64,000 bases of DNA from an uncultured Porphyromonadaceae bacterium (GTDB lineage: Bacteria > Bacteroidota > Bacteroidia > Bacteroidales > Muribaculaceae), in contig CANOLV010000013.1 of NCBI GenBank assembly GCA_947567425.1, positions 1 through 64,000 of the forward strand. The letters run 5' to 3'. Every line of letters begins with the position of its first letter. Position 1 is the first letter of the stretch. Below the pieces are notes generated by a model, which was given only the letters and a program-made list of their open reading frames with translations, had not been told where the DNA came from and did not search any database. This document shows positions 16,995-26,582 of the stretch, piece by piece. The translations under genes and the position numbers were made by a program.

Positions 16995-17780
16995 TTATTT
17001 TTTGTTTTGATATTGCTGATTAATTATAAGTTTCTGTAGGAAACGCAATTGGTCTGCAAAGTAAATACTTTTTTCTGGATATTTCAAACTTAAATTGCTT
17101 ATAATTTCAAAAGCCTTGGCGTAACGGCGCTGTTTTATATATATTTTGGCCAAACTTTCGCTTAAAAGCGAGTCGTCCTGCACGGCCGGAGCCTGTATAG
17201 GCTCGGATGAGGCCTCCTGCGGCGCTTCTTCGCGCCGGGGCTCGATAGGGTCGTCGGGCGAGGGGAAGTGTCCTTCCTGGCTGCGGCTTTTGAGGATGAA
17301 TGCGTTTATGAGGCTGTCCTGGCTGTCGCCTTCGGCTTCCGACGAGTCGGGTAGGCTCCGTTCTTCTTCGGAAGCGAGTATCTGGGCGTAGTCGGCTACA
17401 GGATTGAATATGAGCTTTTCGAGAATGGCTTCCTCATGGCTGTCGGAGCTTCCGTATTTGTCCATGAATTTATCGATGGCCTGGTCGGTCGAGGGAGTGT
17501 CGGGTGCTTCAGGCTCGGGATAGAATCCCGCCAGTTCGGCTCCGAGCGGTTCGGTGAGGCGGTAGAGCATCTCTGACGATGAGCTGTTGACAGCTATCCG
17601 CTTCATCAGTACGGCCCGGCGTTCGGGGGTGAGGCTTGATGGCTCGGCCCTCTGGAGTTCGAGTGTGGCCGGGAGCGTCATGTAGGGGTATGCCGCGGCC
17701 ATCTCGTCGGTCCATTCGGGATCGACTTCCATCGAAGGGTCGTCGAGCAGGTGTCTTAATATTTCGAGCCTCTGGTTCAT
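16995..17780 (-). CDS. Hypothetical cytosolic protein with C-terminal TPR-like helices
   Basis: 261 residues without signal peptide. The N-terminal half contains a helical domain (RLEILRHLLDDPSME...YPYMTLPATLEL). The middle (about 140-200) is acidic and Ser/Pro-rich. The C-terminus SESLAKIYIKQRRYAKAFEIISNLSLKYPEKSIYFADQLRFL is one tetratricopeptide-type helical pair. The order LptE-this gene-SecG is one I recall from other Bacteroidales genomes, where it stays unnamed. A link to envelope biogenesis is inferred from position only. Confidence 0.75.
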   Translation of the reverse strand: MNQRLEILRHLLDDPSMEVDPEWTDEMAAAYPYMTLPATLELQRAEPSSLTPERRAVLMKRIAVNSSSSEMLYRLTEPLGAELAGFYPEPEAPDTPSTDQAIDKFMDKYGSSDSHEEAILEKLIFNPVADYAQILASEEERSLPDSSEAEGDSQDSLINAFILKSRSQEGHFPSPDDPIEPRREEAPQEASSEPIQAPAVQDDSLLSESLAKIYIKQRRYAKAFEIISNLSLKYPEKSIYFADQLRFLQKLIINQQYQNKK

Positions 17781-17795
17781 AGTCGGTGAGGGTGT

Positions 17796-18326
17796 CTACC
17801 AATTGCCGAGTGTGGCGTTGAAAATCAAGTCGACGAGCTGTTCGGTTATCTCCTGGCACAGTTGGTCCTGGACATCGGTGAGCAGTTCGTTGCTGTCGAA
17901 GTCCTGATATGCCGAGAATGTCTGGTCGATGTCGTTTTTGTCGTTTTTGGAGTCGGTGTATTTGACCCTGACCGTAATGGTGAGTCTGGTTTTCGAGGCG
18001 AGAGCGTTTTCCGTGATTGCCTGCGGGCTGAGGGAGTAGCCGGTGATCTCGCCTTCAAGATTGAGGTCGCTGTTTCCGTCGTTGACCTGCAGGCGGGTGT
18101 TTCGCGCTATGTAATCGAGCAGTGCATTTTCGAAAGTCTGTTGAAGCGGCGGGTAGACCAGAGCCGCACGGATCGGGAAGTTGGCCACGTGGATGGTCTT
18201 GTAGACGTTGTAGTCGATGGCGCTTCCGTTGAGCTTATAGCTTATGGTGCAGCATGGCAGTATGAATGCCATCAGCATAACGAGAGCCGATGCGATGTGG
18301 CGCTTATTTCGAGATTTCTTGTCCAT
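17796..18326 (-). CDS. lptE: LptE-like LPS-assembly lipoprotein
   Basis: 176 residues from the ATG at 18326 (MDKKSRNKRH). A basic N-terminus, hydrophobic helix and lipobox LPCC are followed by ISYKLNGSAIDYNVYKTIHVANFP, a common LptE family opening. Middle strands VNDGNSDLNLEGEITGYSLSP and TRLTITVRVKYTD fit the family fold. LptE plugs the LptD barrel in the outer membrane for LPS export. It follows the sigma-54 activator by 34 bases and precedes the TPR-like gene by 15. Confidence 0.85.
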   Translation of the reverse strand: MDKKSRNKRHIASALVMLMAFILPCCTISYKLNGSAIDYNVYKTIHVANFPIRAALVYPPLQQTFENALLDYIARNTRLQVNDGNSDLNLEGEITGYSLSPQAITENALASKTRLTITVRVKYTDSKNDKNDIDQTFSAYQDFDSNELLTDVQDQLCQEITEQLVDLIFNATLGNW

Positions 18327-18360
18327 TTCAGTAGTGCAAAGGTAGCATTTCTTTTTCAAT

Positions 18361-19590
18361 TTATTCGAGTCCGTACTCCTTGATCTTGCGATATAGGGTC
18401 CGTTCGGAGATGTTCAGCTCCTGTGCAGTGGCTTTTCTGCGGCCTTCATTGCGTTCGAGTGCGCGCCGGATGGTCTCCCGTTCGGTGTCTTCGAGGGTCA
18501 GTGCGTGTGAGTCTGCATCGTCGGCGGGCTGCCGCTGGACGGGCCGGATTATGTCGTGGATAGGGGTGAATTTGACCAGCGAGTGGGGCATATCATCGAC
18601 CACGTCAGATGTGTCGGTGAATGCCGACGTCGACCTGACGGCTGATCCGTCGATTTGCTCGATGGTGGCGCGGAGTGTGTCGATCTCGTTGCGCATGCGG
18701 AATATCATGTTGAACAGAAGCTCGCGCTCCGAGGCGTAGGAGTGTGCTCCGCCGTCGGGAGCCACGGTGGCCGGCATGAAGCTCATTCCTGAGGCCGGGA
18801 TGTAGGGTCTTAAGGCATCTGCGTCGATGTCGTGTCCGGCCTCGAACAGGGCCACCTGTTCGATTATGTTCTTCAGCTGGCGGACATTGCCGGGCCAGCG
18901 GTAGTGCATCATTATCTCCTCGGCGCTCTCGTCGAAGGCAATGGAGGGGGTGCGGTAGCGTTCGGAAAAGTCGAGCGCGAATTTTTTTGCGAGGAGCACC
19001 ACGTCAGTGCCCCTGTCGCGCAGGGGCGGGACACTGATTCCAACGGTCGAGAGCCTGTAGTAGAGGTCTTCGCGAAACCGGCCCTCTTCAATGGCTTTGG
19101 CTATGTTGACGTTGGTGGCGGCCACGACGCGTATGTTGGTTTTCTGTACGGTCGACGATCCGACTTTCAGAAATTCACCCGATTCGAGCACTCTCAGGAG
19201 CCTTGCCTGTGTGGGGAGGGGCAGTTCGGCCACCTCGTCGAGGAAAATGGTTCCTCCGTCGGCCTCCTCGAAGTAGCCCTTGCGAGATGCGACGGCACCT
19301 GTGAAAGCACCCTTTTCATGTCCGAACAGCTCGGAGTCGATGGTTCCTTCGGGTATGGCACCGCAGTTGACGGCTATGTATTTGGAGTGCTTCCTTGATC
19401 CGTAGGCATGGATTATTTTCGGAAAGAATTCCTTTCCCGTGCCGCTTTCTCCGGTTATCAGCACCGACAGGTCTATGGGAGCCACTTTGATGGCTCTCTG
19501 GACGGCGGCCGTCAGAGCCGGGGCGTTGCCGACTATTCCGAACCGTGATTTAGCCTGCCGTACTTCTTCAGATATGTCGACTATGTTCAT
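18361..19590 (-). CDS. Sigma-54-dependent transcriptional activator (AAA+/Fis)
   Basis: 409 residues. The AAA+ domain starts near residue 15, with Walker A GESGTGKE (47-54), the sigma-54-contacting GAFTGA loop (94-99) and Walker B GTIFLDEV. It ends in a Fis-type helix-turn-helix (RKATAQELNISERTLYRKIKEYGLE region). There is no N-terminal receiver or GAF sensor, so control must come from another protein or from expression level. Its ATG overlaps the stop of the acyltransferase gene (ATGA at 19590-19587). Downstream are lptE and secG, so it may govern envelope genes; its target promoters are not visible here. Confidence 0.93.
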   Translation of the reverse strand: MNIVDISEEVRQAKSRFGIVGNAPALTAAVQRAIKVAPIDLSVLITGESGTGKEFFPKIIHAYGSRKHSKYIAVNCGAIPEGTIDSELFGHEKGAFTGAVASRKGYFEEADGGTIFLDEVAELPLPTQARLLRVLESGEFLKVGSSTVQKTNIRVVAATNVNIAKAIEEGRFREDLYYRLSTVGISVPPLRDRGTDVVLLAKKFALDFSERYRTPSIAFDESAEEIMMHYRWPGNVRQLKNIIEQVALFEAGHDIDADALRPYIPASGMSFMPATVAPDGGAHSYASERELLFNMIFRMRNEIDTLRATIEQIDGSAVRSTSAFTDTSDVVDDMPHSLVKFTPIHDIIRPVQRQPADDADSHALTLEDTERETIRRALERNEGRRKATAQELNISERTLYRKIKEYGLE

Positions 19591-20444
19591 TTTCGGTCTC
19601 TAAGTTCGTATGTTTTGCCTTTTAGGAATGATCCGAGCTGTTCGTCGGATTCATATCCCAGATATTCGTCGGGCTGTATGATGTCGCCGACGGATATGTG
19701 TATGGTCGAGTGGCATTTGCGCCACACTTCGGTGGGTAGGCGTAGGGTGCGGAGTTGCCAGCTGACCACTCCAAGCAGATTGAAGAAGGTGCTGTTGTGG
19801 CCGTGGAAATAAATGGGCACTACCGGCACTTTCAGCTGTCGGATGAGTCTGATGATCGACGGCTGCCATTCGCGGTCCTCGATGCGCAGGCGTCCGTTGA
19901 TCTTGCTTACAGCTCCTGCGGGGAAAAATCCGATGGGCTTGCCGCGGCGCACCTGCATGATGGCTTCCTTTATGCCCTTCATCGACACGGCTTTCTTGGC
20001 CGGGTCGTCGCTGGCGAGCGCGTCGACGGCTATGAAGTTGGGCCGCATGGCCGATATGTGGTTCAGCACCATGTTGACCATGACTTTGAAGTCGGGTCTG
20101 ATGGAGGCTATCAGGGCTATGAGCGATATGCCGTCGAGTGCACCGAACGGATGGTTGCTGACGGTGATGAATGCTCCTTCGGGCAGACTGTCGAGCACCT
20201 CCTGTCCGTCGACTTTGAGTTTGATGTCGAAGTCCTTAAGCAGATTGCGGGCGAATTCCGGTCCGGGGTTGTCGCAGTATTTATCGTGTACGGCATTGAC
20301 TTTGTCGACTGATAGCCAGTGGAGTAGTCTGTTGACCAGTTTTTCGTGTCCGGCCAGAGCCGGGACTATTGAGGCTATGTCGTTGTAGTCGAGTACCGAC
20401 CTTTTTATCGTCTGAGGTGTCGTCGCCTTGTCGTTTTGTTCCAT
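19587..20444 (-). CDS. Lysophospholipid acyltransferase-family protein
   Basis: 285 residues from the ATG at 20444. Residues about 85-230 form a PlsC-type acyltransferase domain with the motif SNHPFGALDG (His98, Asp104), then a substrate block IGFFPAGAVSK and VPVIPIYFHG-like VPVVPIYFHGHNS. The His-x5-Asp spacing is that of the hemolysin/ornithine-lipid type rather than the strict His-x4-Asp. No membrane helix is evident, so peripheral association with the inner membrane is likely. First gene of a five-gene minus operon ending at secG. A -7-like TATATTTG (20490-20483) lies 40 bases upstream, without matching -33. Confidence 0.88.
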   Translation of the reverse strand: MEQNDKATTPQTIKRSVLDYNDIASIVPALAGHEKLVNRLLHWLSVDKVNAVHDKYCDNPGPEFARNLLKDFDIKLKVDGQEVLDSLPEGAFITVSNHPFGALDGISLIALIASIRPDFKVMVNMVLNHISAMRPNFIAVDALASDDPAKKAVSMKGIKEAIMQVRRGKPIGFFPAGAVSKINGRLRIEDREWQPSIIRLIRQLKVPVVPIYFHGHNSTFFNLLGVVSWQLRTLRLPTEVWRKCHSTIHISVGDIIQPDEYLGYESDEQLGSFLKGKTYELRDRK

Positions 20445-20562
20445 AAATGCATAAATTAACAAGAAGAGTTCCTATATTAATGCAAATATAAGAAAAAATC
20501 GCGAGACTTCGTCGCGGGCTGTCCAAAATGGCCTGTTTTGATGCGGAGAGGGCGATGTTTTC

Positions 20563-23135
20563 TCACTGTATCCTGCCGACCGCAAACTCCCCGTCGGGCG
20601 TAAACCCACTGATCCACACCGGGCTTTTGCAATCCGCAGGAATCTCTTCCGCACCGCAGGCCATCGGCACCCAGCATCCGAGGCCGGAACTCCGGACAGC
20701 GAAAGCCGATTGCTCTGACTGATACCCTAACGGTCTGTGTACCTGCAGAAACAGGTCGACAGCCCAGTCATTGCCGCTCCCGGACTTTGTGGTTATGACC
20801 AATGCGCCTCCACCATGGGCCGCGGAGCTGCTTATGAACAGTGCGGAATGTGGCGGGACATACTCTATGGACTTTACAATGTTGAAGGGGTAACTGCCCG
20901 ACAATTCGCTTATGACCGACAGTTGTGACGAATAATGGTGCTGAGCCAGATCATCGGGCAGGAGCCCTCCGGTCATTATCATCGCTGTCTTTGCAGCCCG
21001 GTCGGAAAGCTGACCTTGCTGCATTTCCTGTATTTCCGGTTTCCGGTCATCATTTCCGTAGCCTCCGTCGGCCGGAGAAAGAAACGATGCCGTCCACTGG
21101 ATTCCGTCGACCCATATTTCCACTTCGGGTTCGTTGCCGTATATGGAGCTTCGTCCTCTCTGGCTCACTATCCGTCCATCTTTGATTTTTAAAGACGGAA
21201 AAGCGTGCAACGCTTCGTCGTATGAGGTCACCTTATGCTCATTGAAATAGTCCTCGCCGAGCGATTTGACCCCCATGGCGGAGAACATTATCGCTCTGGC
21301 ATCGGCTTCGTTGGCCTGAGCGGTCACCTCGACTTCCCGGAGCAGAATGCCGCCTTCGCCAATGCGTTTAAGGTATTCGTCGAAAGGCTCTTCCTCGGAT
21401 TCGACATATATGAGCGGGATGGGCGATATAGCGGGAAATGAATCTTGCGCGATGTCGAAATTATGTTCGCGGCTACCGTTGGGTCCAATGGCCTGGCAAA
21501 CAAATGCAGTACCGTCGGGCCAGTCAAATCCGTCAACGACGAATCGGCCTGAAGCGTCGGTACGGGCTTCTGCGGCAAATCCTATGGACGGTGCGATTAT
21601 GTTGATTTTGGCATCGGCCATGAGCTTGCCCCGCCAGCGCGATTTTATGGTTCCGGAAATCTCGGATCCCATCTCTACGGGATGGTCGAATGCGGGATCG
21701 GTGTACCTGTCGGAGTTTACTGTAAGCATCAAGGCGTCCATATCCTTGCCCGGTCCGGATTCAGAGATATAGTTGTCAATGCCATGGATATAACCCGGCA
21801 GATCCTGCCGCAGGAGTGCCGAACGGATGCCGGCGGCCACGTTATCGCCGTAGCGTGTAAATATCGCGAAATCGCCGGCCGGAGGCAGGCTGTCGGTCCA
21901 ATGCGCAGACTTTTCCCATCCGGCACGGTTGTATGCAAATCGGGTGCTCAACGGCCGTCCTTGCCCGTCGAGTAGAGTGAACCGGAGCATGCCACTTCCT
22001 AAACCGTTGCCGGAAACGACCACTGGAAATTCCGACACGGTATCGGCCACTTGTGTGTGACCCCGCCGGTCGACGTGCAGGATGCCCGGGCGCGGACGGC
22101 GGCCTATGACATCGACTATGATTCGACCTTTGTTGGATGCTACTATTTTGAGTGACGTTCCGTCGGACTGTACTGCCGGCATCTGAAACCGCCGGCCATC
22201 TACCACCGCATGGTATTCATGGCCCACGCCGGGTACGATGTGGAAAATGCCAAGGCCGTATTGGTCCGACTTTAATTTTGCCGTTACTTCACCGTCTGGG
22301 CCTTCGATATGTCCGGTTACGGCGATAGGCCTCCCGAATGAATCGGTGGACCTGAAAGCCACGGCATTGCCTTCTCCGGCGATAAGTGAACCACCCTCCG
22401 GATAAAAGTCGAGTATCGGGCCGTTGTCATCTCCGGGCAAAGCTATGATCTTTTGGTAATTGTCAAATGTCAGTTTTACAGCCGGCATTCCTTTCGGATT
22501 CCTGACCGACAGATTAGATCTGTCCTTAGCCTTGCGGACCACCTCTCCGTCTGGACCGGAAATGAGTATGCGCCTACATTTGACCGGCTCTCCGGAAAGC
22601 CGGTTTGTGAGCCGTATCGTCAATGTGCCGTCGGCTATAGAATGCTCCATCTTATATTTTGAGGAGTACCGTCCTGCGACGGGCACGGGATGACGGTAGA
22701 AATATCCGGACGGTATGTTTTGAGAAAACATCGTGTAAGCACTGATGGTGTATACGCTTTCCGGGAGTTCCGGATCCAGGGGGATTATACCGACAAATGC
22801 GCCGTCATTAGACTTTATTTGACTCTGTCGACCGTGGCTCCTAACGGGTCGATAAGCTCGACATAGATATATTGGCTGAAGTCCTTAAGCTGTCTTTCCG
22901 ACGCGGCATCAAGAAGAAAAGCCCTGAATCGTATAGTGTCGCCGGCCGCATATCCGTCTTTGTTCGTCACCAATATGATCTTCTCCTGTATGTATGGGTC
23001 GACAGAGGCAGATATGCCTACGGCATAGGCTTCCGTGGCAAAGGCTCCATTATGCGTAATGGAGGCAATGATTGACATCAAGAGTGCTATGATGCCGGGT
23101 GGGTTGACACTCGCCCTTGGAAGAGGAAGATTCAT
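20563..23135 (-). pseudogene. Frameshifted MG2/TonB-plug domain exported protein
   Basis: Two frames make one protein of about 857 residues. The first (23135-22815) has a signal peptide and the MG2-type opening PYIQEKIILVTNKDGYAAGDTIRFRAFL in two parts, and breaks at DRVK followed by TAA. One extra A in the AAA at about 22818-22820 would restore DRVK-IKSNDGAFVGIIPLDPELPE, typical of the family. The second frame runs to 20563, with macroglobulin-like beta domains and a TonB-plug-like region (about 440-640 of that frame, including SLGEDYFNEHKV and ALVITTK). The end ...FTPDGEFAVGRIQ stops where relatives continue into a further beta domain, so the 3' end may also be lost. A sequencing error cannot be excluded for the single-base break. 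Confidence 0.75.
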
Positions 23136-23248
23136 GGTTGAAACTAAATTTGATTATTTTGCTTTGATATTTCGTAAAGATAGGACATTTCTCCGATTAT
23201 ATCAAGCAAACTTGAAAGATAGTTTCAGGATATCATGCCTTGATGCTT

Positions 23249-24730
23249 CTAAGCGGGGTTGTTGCGGGGTGCGGTTCCTTTCTCGGTGATGAGCAGGAGT
23301 GTGTCGCCGAGGTACAGGTGAGTGTTGCCTTTGGGCACGATGTATTCGTCGCCGTGCTTCACCATCATCACGAGCGTGTTTGGGGGCAATTCGATCTCTT
23401 TGAGTGTATTGCCGTTTGAGAGCATCGAGGCGGTGACGTCGGTTTCGGTCAGGGCGGCTGTCACGTGATCGGGGAGATCCACGCCGTCAAATGCATTTTC
23501 GCGCAGGGTGTCCTTCAGTCCGAGCGCGGCGGCCATCTTGTTGACGGTGGTGCCCTGTATGATGAGCGACAGTATGGTGATGAAGAATACGACATTGAAC
23601 ATGAACCGGGCGTGCTCTACTGCCGGCGACATGAGCGCGTAGGTGGCGAATATGATCGGCACCGCGCCTCGGAGTCCTACCCAGGATATGTAGCACCGGG
23701 CCTTGAAGGTGAAGTTGCGGAAGGGCATGAGGGATGCGAACACTGCCAGCGGACGCGCCACGAGGATCATAAAGACTCCTAAGGCTATGGCCGGTATGGC
23801 CACGGGCCATAGTTCGCGCGGGTTGACCAGCAGTCCGAGCGACAGGAACATGAGGATCTGTACGAGCCAAGTGAATCCGCCGAAGAATGTGGCGATGGTG
23901 CGTTTGAGGTCGATGCGGTTGTTGCCGACGACGAGTCCGGCGAGGTATACGGCGAGATAGGCGTTGCCTCCGGCAAGCTCAGTCAGCGTGAATGCGAAGA
24001 ACGCGCAGGCCAGCATGGTCACCGGGTAGAGGAATTCGTTGTCGCTGCGGAGCCGGTTGATGATCTTTACCGAGGCATATCCTATGATAAATCCGCCGAC
24101 GGCACCTATCAGCAACTGCCGGCACAACAACAGGGCCGACCCTGCGATCAGGTCGGAGTCGAGGGAGTCGGCTCCGCTCTCGATTATGCCGATGAACATG
24201 ATGACGAGCATGTATGCCATGGGGTCGTTGGATCCGCTTTCGAGCTCAAGGGTGGGCTTCAGATGCTGGCGCAGACCTGTCTTTGACGAGTTGAGGATGG
24301 AGAACACGGATGCCGAATCTGTCGACGACATGATTGAGGCGAGAAGCATCGACTCGACCCATCCGAACGCATAGGCCGGTGCAAGCCAATGGAATACGTA
24401 GTAAATGAACGTCCCGGTGACGAGGGTGGTCAGAAGCACACCTACGGTGGCCAGCACGAGACCCTGTCCGAGGATAGGCTTTATGTCGCGGTATTTGGTG
24501 TCGAGACCGCCGGAAAACAGAATGACGCTGAGCGAAATCATTCCGATGAACTGTGCGGCCTGGGCCGAGTCAAACTGCAGTCCGAAGCCGTCGGTTCCGG
24601 CGAGCATTCCCACACCGAGGAACAGCAACAGCGCCGGCATGCCGTAGCGGCTTCCGGCCTTACCCACGAATACGCTGATGAGCAGCAACGTGGCGATGAC
24701 GAGCATTATGTTGTTAGCGTTAATCTCCAT
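23249..24730 (-). CDS. Potassium/proton antiporter, CPA1/NhaP2 type
   Basis: 493 residues with about 12 transmembrane helices (about 1-390) of the Na+/H+ exchanger fold: GMPALLLFLGVGMLAGTDG near the start, the ion-site region SSTDSASVFSIL, and VGLRGAVPIIFATYAL. The C-terminal 90 residues form a TrkA_C/RCK_C-like ligand-binding domain (LPPNTLVMMVKHGDEYIVPKG in two halves). Such proteins exchange K+ or Na+ for H+ at the inner membrane, regulated by nucleotides through RCK_C. Stands alone, followed by the broken MG2 gene. Confidence 0.9.
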   Translation of the reverse strand: MEINANNIMLVIATLLLISVFVGKAGSRYGMPALLLFLGVGMLAGTDGFGLQFDSAQAAQFIGMISLSVILFSGGLDTKYRDIKPILGQGLVLATVGVLLTTLVTGTFIYYVFHWLAPAYAFGWVESMLLASIMSSTDSASVFSILNSSKTGLRQHLKPTLELESGSNDPMAYMLVIMFIGIIESGADSLDSDLIAGSALLLCRQLLIGAVGGFIIGYASVKIINRLRSDNEFLYPVTMLACAFFAFTLTELAGGNAYLAVYLAGLVVGNNRIDLKRTIATFFGGFTWLVQILMFLSLGLLVNPRELWPVAIPAIALGVFMILVARPLAVFASLMPFRNFTFKARCYISWVGLRGAVPIIFATYALMSPAVEHARFMFNVVFFITILSLIIQGTTVNKMAAALGLKDTLRENAFDGVDLPDHVTAALTETDVTASMLSNGNTLKEIELPPNTLVMMVKHGDEYIVPKGNTHLYLGDTLLLITEKGTAPRNNPA

Positions 24731-24831
24731 AATATGATAGTAAACTTCACGAAGTTACTCAAAAAAAGTCTGAAAACAGAAAATGCGGTGAATTTATTTC
24801 CAACTAATGTATGGTGTATAACAAAAATAGT

Positions 24832-24839
24832 TATCTTTG
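24832..24839 (+). promoter_or_regulatory. -7 element TATCTTTG ahead of the DUF4254 operon
   Basis: A perfect TATCTTTG 61 bases before the DUF4254 start. No TTG at the expected 19-21-base distance was found, so the -33 is degenerate. Confidence 0.5.
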
Positions 24840-24900
24840 TGTTTCCGCAATGCCCTTGGCGGGGATTGCTTTTTTACAGATAATTAAAAATATTACAGAT

Positions 24901-25506
24901 ATGAGTTTCGCGAATAAATGTTACGAGGTATTTGAAGATACAGTGGAACTGTACCACAAGTATGACGACGTTGATGCCAAGGTTGAGAATCCGTATGAGG
25001 AGGGAACGCTTGACCATACATTGTTTGCCAAGAACTGGATCGATGCAGTCCAGTGGCACCTCGAAGATATCATCCGTGACCCGGGAATCGATCCCGTGGC
25101 CGCGCTGGCTTTGAAACGCCGTATCGACAAGTCTAACCAGGACCGTACGGACATGGTGGAGGAGCTTGACACGTATTTCCGGGAGAAGTATGCCGCGGTG
25201 GCGGTGGCTCCCGACGCTACAATCAATACGGAAAGTCCGGCGTGGGCCATGGACCGTCTGTCGATACTCGCGCTGAAGATCTACCACATGCAGGCCGAGG
25301 TGGCCCGCGACGACGCTTCGCCCGAACACATAGCCAAGTGCCGTGCGAAGCTTGACGTACTGCTGGAGCAGCGCCATGACCTTACCACGGCCATCGACCA
25401 GCTTCTCGACGAGATCGCCGCCGGCAGAAAGTATATGAAGGTCTACCGGCAGATGAAGATGTACAACGATCCGGCCACGAATCCGGTGCTTTATGCGAAG
25501 AAATAG
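24901..25506 (+). CDS. DUF4254 protein
   Basis: 201 residues from the ATG at 24901; the frame opens at 24811 but the extra residues include the promoter leader. All-helical cytosolic protein with conserved blocks NPYEEGTLDHTLFAKNWID-type sequence, WHLEDIIRDPGIDP, LKRRIDKSNQDRTDMVE and a C-terminal KMYNDPATNPVLY. DUF4254 genes in Bacteroidales commonly precede a GT9 heptosyltransferase, and here it overlaps the GT9 gene by 14 bases. A role in LPS-core or glycan assembly is inferred only from that neighbourhood. Confidence 0.85.
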   Translation: MSFANKCYEVFEDTVELYHKYDDVDAKVENPYEEGTLDHTLFAKNWIDAVQWHLEDIIRDPGIDPVAALALKRRIDKSNQDRTDMVEELDTYFREKYAAVAVAPDATINTESPAWAMDRLSILALKIYHMQAEVARDDASPEHIAKCRAKLDVLLEQRHDLTTAIDQLLDEIAAGRKYMKVYRQMKMYNDPATNPVLYAKK

Positions 25507-26569
25507 CGGACTGCCCCGCAATGTGCTGGTGACGCGGTTCTCGGCGCTCGGCGATGTGGCGATGGCCATCCCCGTGGTCTATTCGGTGTGCCGCGGCAAT
25601 CCGGGAACGCGGTTTGTGTTCGTGACTAAAAAGTCGCAGGAGTCGCTCTTTATAAATGCGCCGTCAAACCTTGTGGTGCTTGGAATCGACTTTAAGCATG
25701 AATATAAGAGCACTGCCGACCTGTGGCGTCTGTTCCGCGACCTGCGGAGAGAATATAATATAGATGCATACGCCGACCTGCACGGGGTGCTTCGGTCGTA
25801 TGTGCTGTGTGCATTGGCGGCGCTTAACGGGATTAAATGCCACTCCATACGGAAGGGGCGTCTGAACAAAAGGGCGTTGACGCGGTCGCGCAACAAGGTG
25901 ATGTTGCCGTTGCTGTCGTCGCGCGCACGCTACCGGGAGGTGTTTTTCCGGTTCGGATTCTCCATGACAGAGACTTTCAAGGGCCTTTACGGCGAGGGCG
26001 GCAAGGCCGACCCGTCGGAATTCGCGTCGGTCACCGGTCCTAAGGCCGCGGGCGAGAAGTGGATAGGCATAGCCCCCTTCGCCAAGCATCAGGGGAAGAT
26101 ATATCCGCTGGATATGATGGAGCATGTGGTCGAGGAGCTGACCAAATTGCCGGGAGTCAGGCTGTTTCTGTTCGGAGGCGGAGAGCATGAGCGCAAGGTG
26201 CTCGGCGACTGGGCGTCGAAGTATAGCGGCGTCGTGTCGCTTGCCGATAAGCGCCACGGATTTCCGCTTGAACTGGCTCTGCTGAGCCACATGGACACGA
26301 TGGTCACTATGGACTCCGCCAATATGCACCTGGCCTCGCTTGTGGGAGTGAGGGTGGTCAGCGTGTGGGGCGCCACACATCCGTACTGCGGATTCAAAGG
26401 GTTCGGCCAGTTGGAATCGGACATCGTGCAGCTGCCGATGACGTGCCGTCCGTGTTCGGTGTTCGGCAATAAGCCGTGTTCGCGCGGCGACTATCATTGC
26501 CTTGCCGGAATCCCGCCGAGCATGATCGTCAGCAAGGTGATGAATGTGCTTTCGCTGGAGGATAAATAA
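25493..26569 (+). CDS. Glycosyltransferase family 9 (heptosyltransferase-like)
   Basis: 358 residues starting within the end of the DUF4254 gene. The N-terminal NVLVTRFSALGDVAMAIPVV (about 10-29) is the GT9 acceptor-site opening. IGIAPFAKHQGKIYP, LFLFGGGEHERK, TMDSANMHLASLVGVRVVSVWGA and CRPCSVFGNKPC mark the donor-binding half, with several Cys near the C-terminus typical of Bacteroidetes members. Family members add heptose or a related sugar from ADP/GDP/UDP donors to LPS core at the inner membrane. Followed by ruvB after 13 bases. Confidence 0.9.
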   Translation: MRRNSGLPRNVLVTRFSALGDVAMAIPVVYSVCRGNPGTRFVFVTKKSQESLFINAPSNLVVLGIDFKHEYKSTADLWRLFRDLRREYNIDAYADLHGVLRSYVLCALAALNGIKCHSIRKGRLNKRALTRSRNKVMLPLLSSRARYREVFFRFGFSMTETFKGLYGEGGKADPSEFASVTGPKAAGEKWIGIAPFAKHQGKIYPLDMMEHVVEELTKLPGVRLFLFGGGEHERKVLGDWASKYSGVVSLADKRHGFPLELALLSHMDTMVTMDSANMHLASLVGVRVVSVWGATHPYCGFKGFGQLESDIVQLPMTCRPCSVFGNKPCSRGDYHCLAGIPPSMIVSKVMNVLSLEDK

Positions 26570-26582
26570 GATTGATTGAAAA

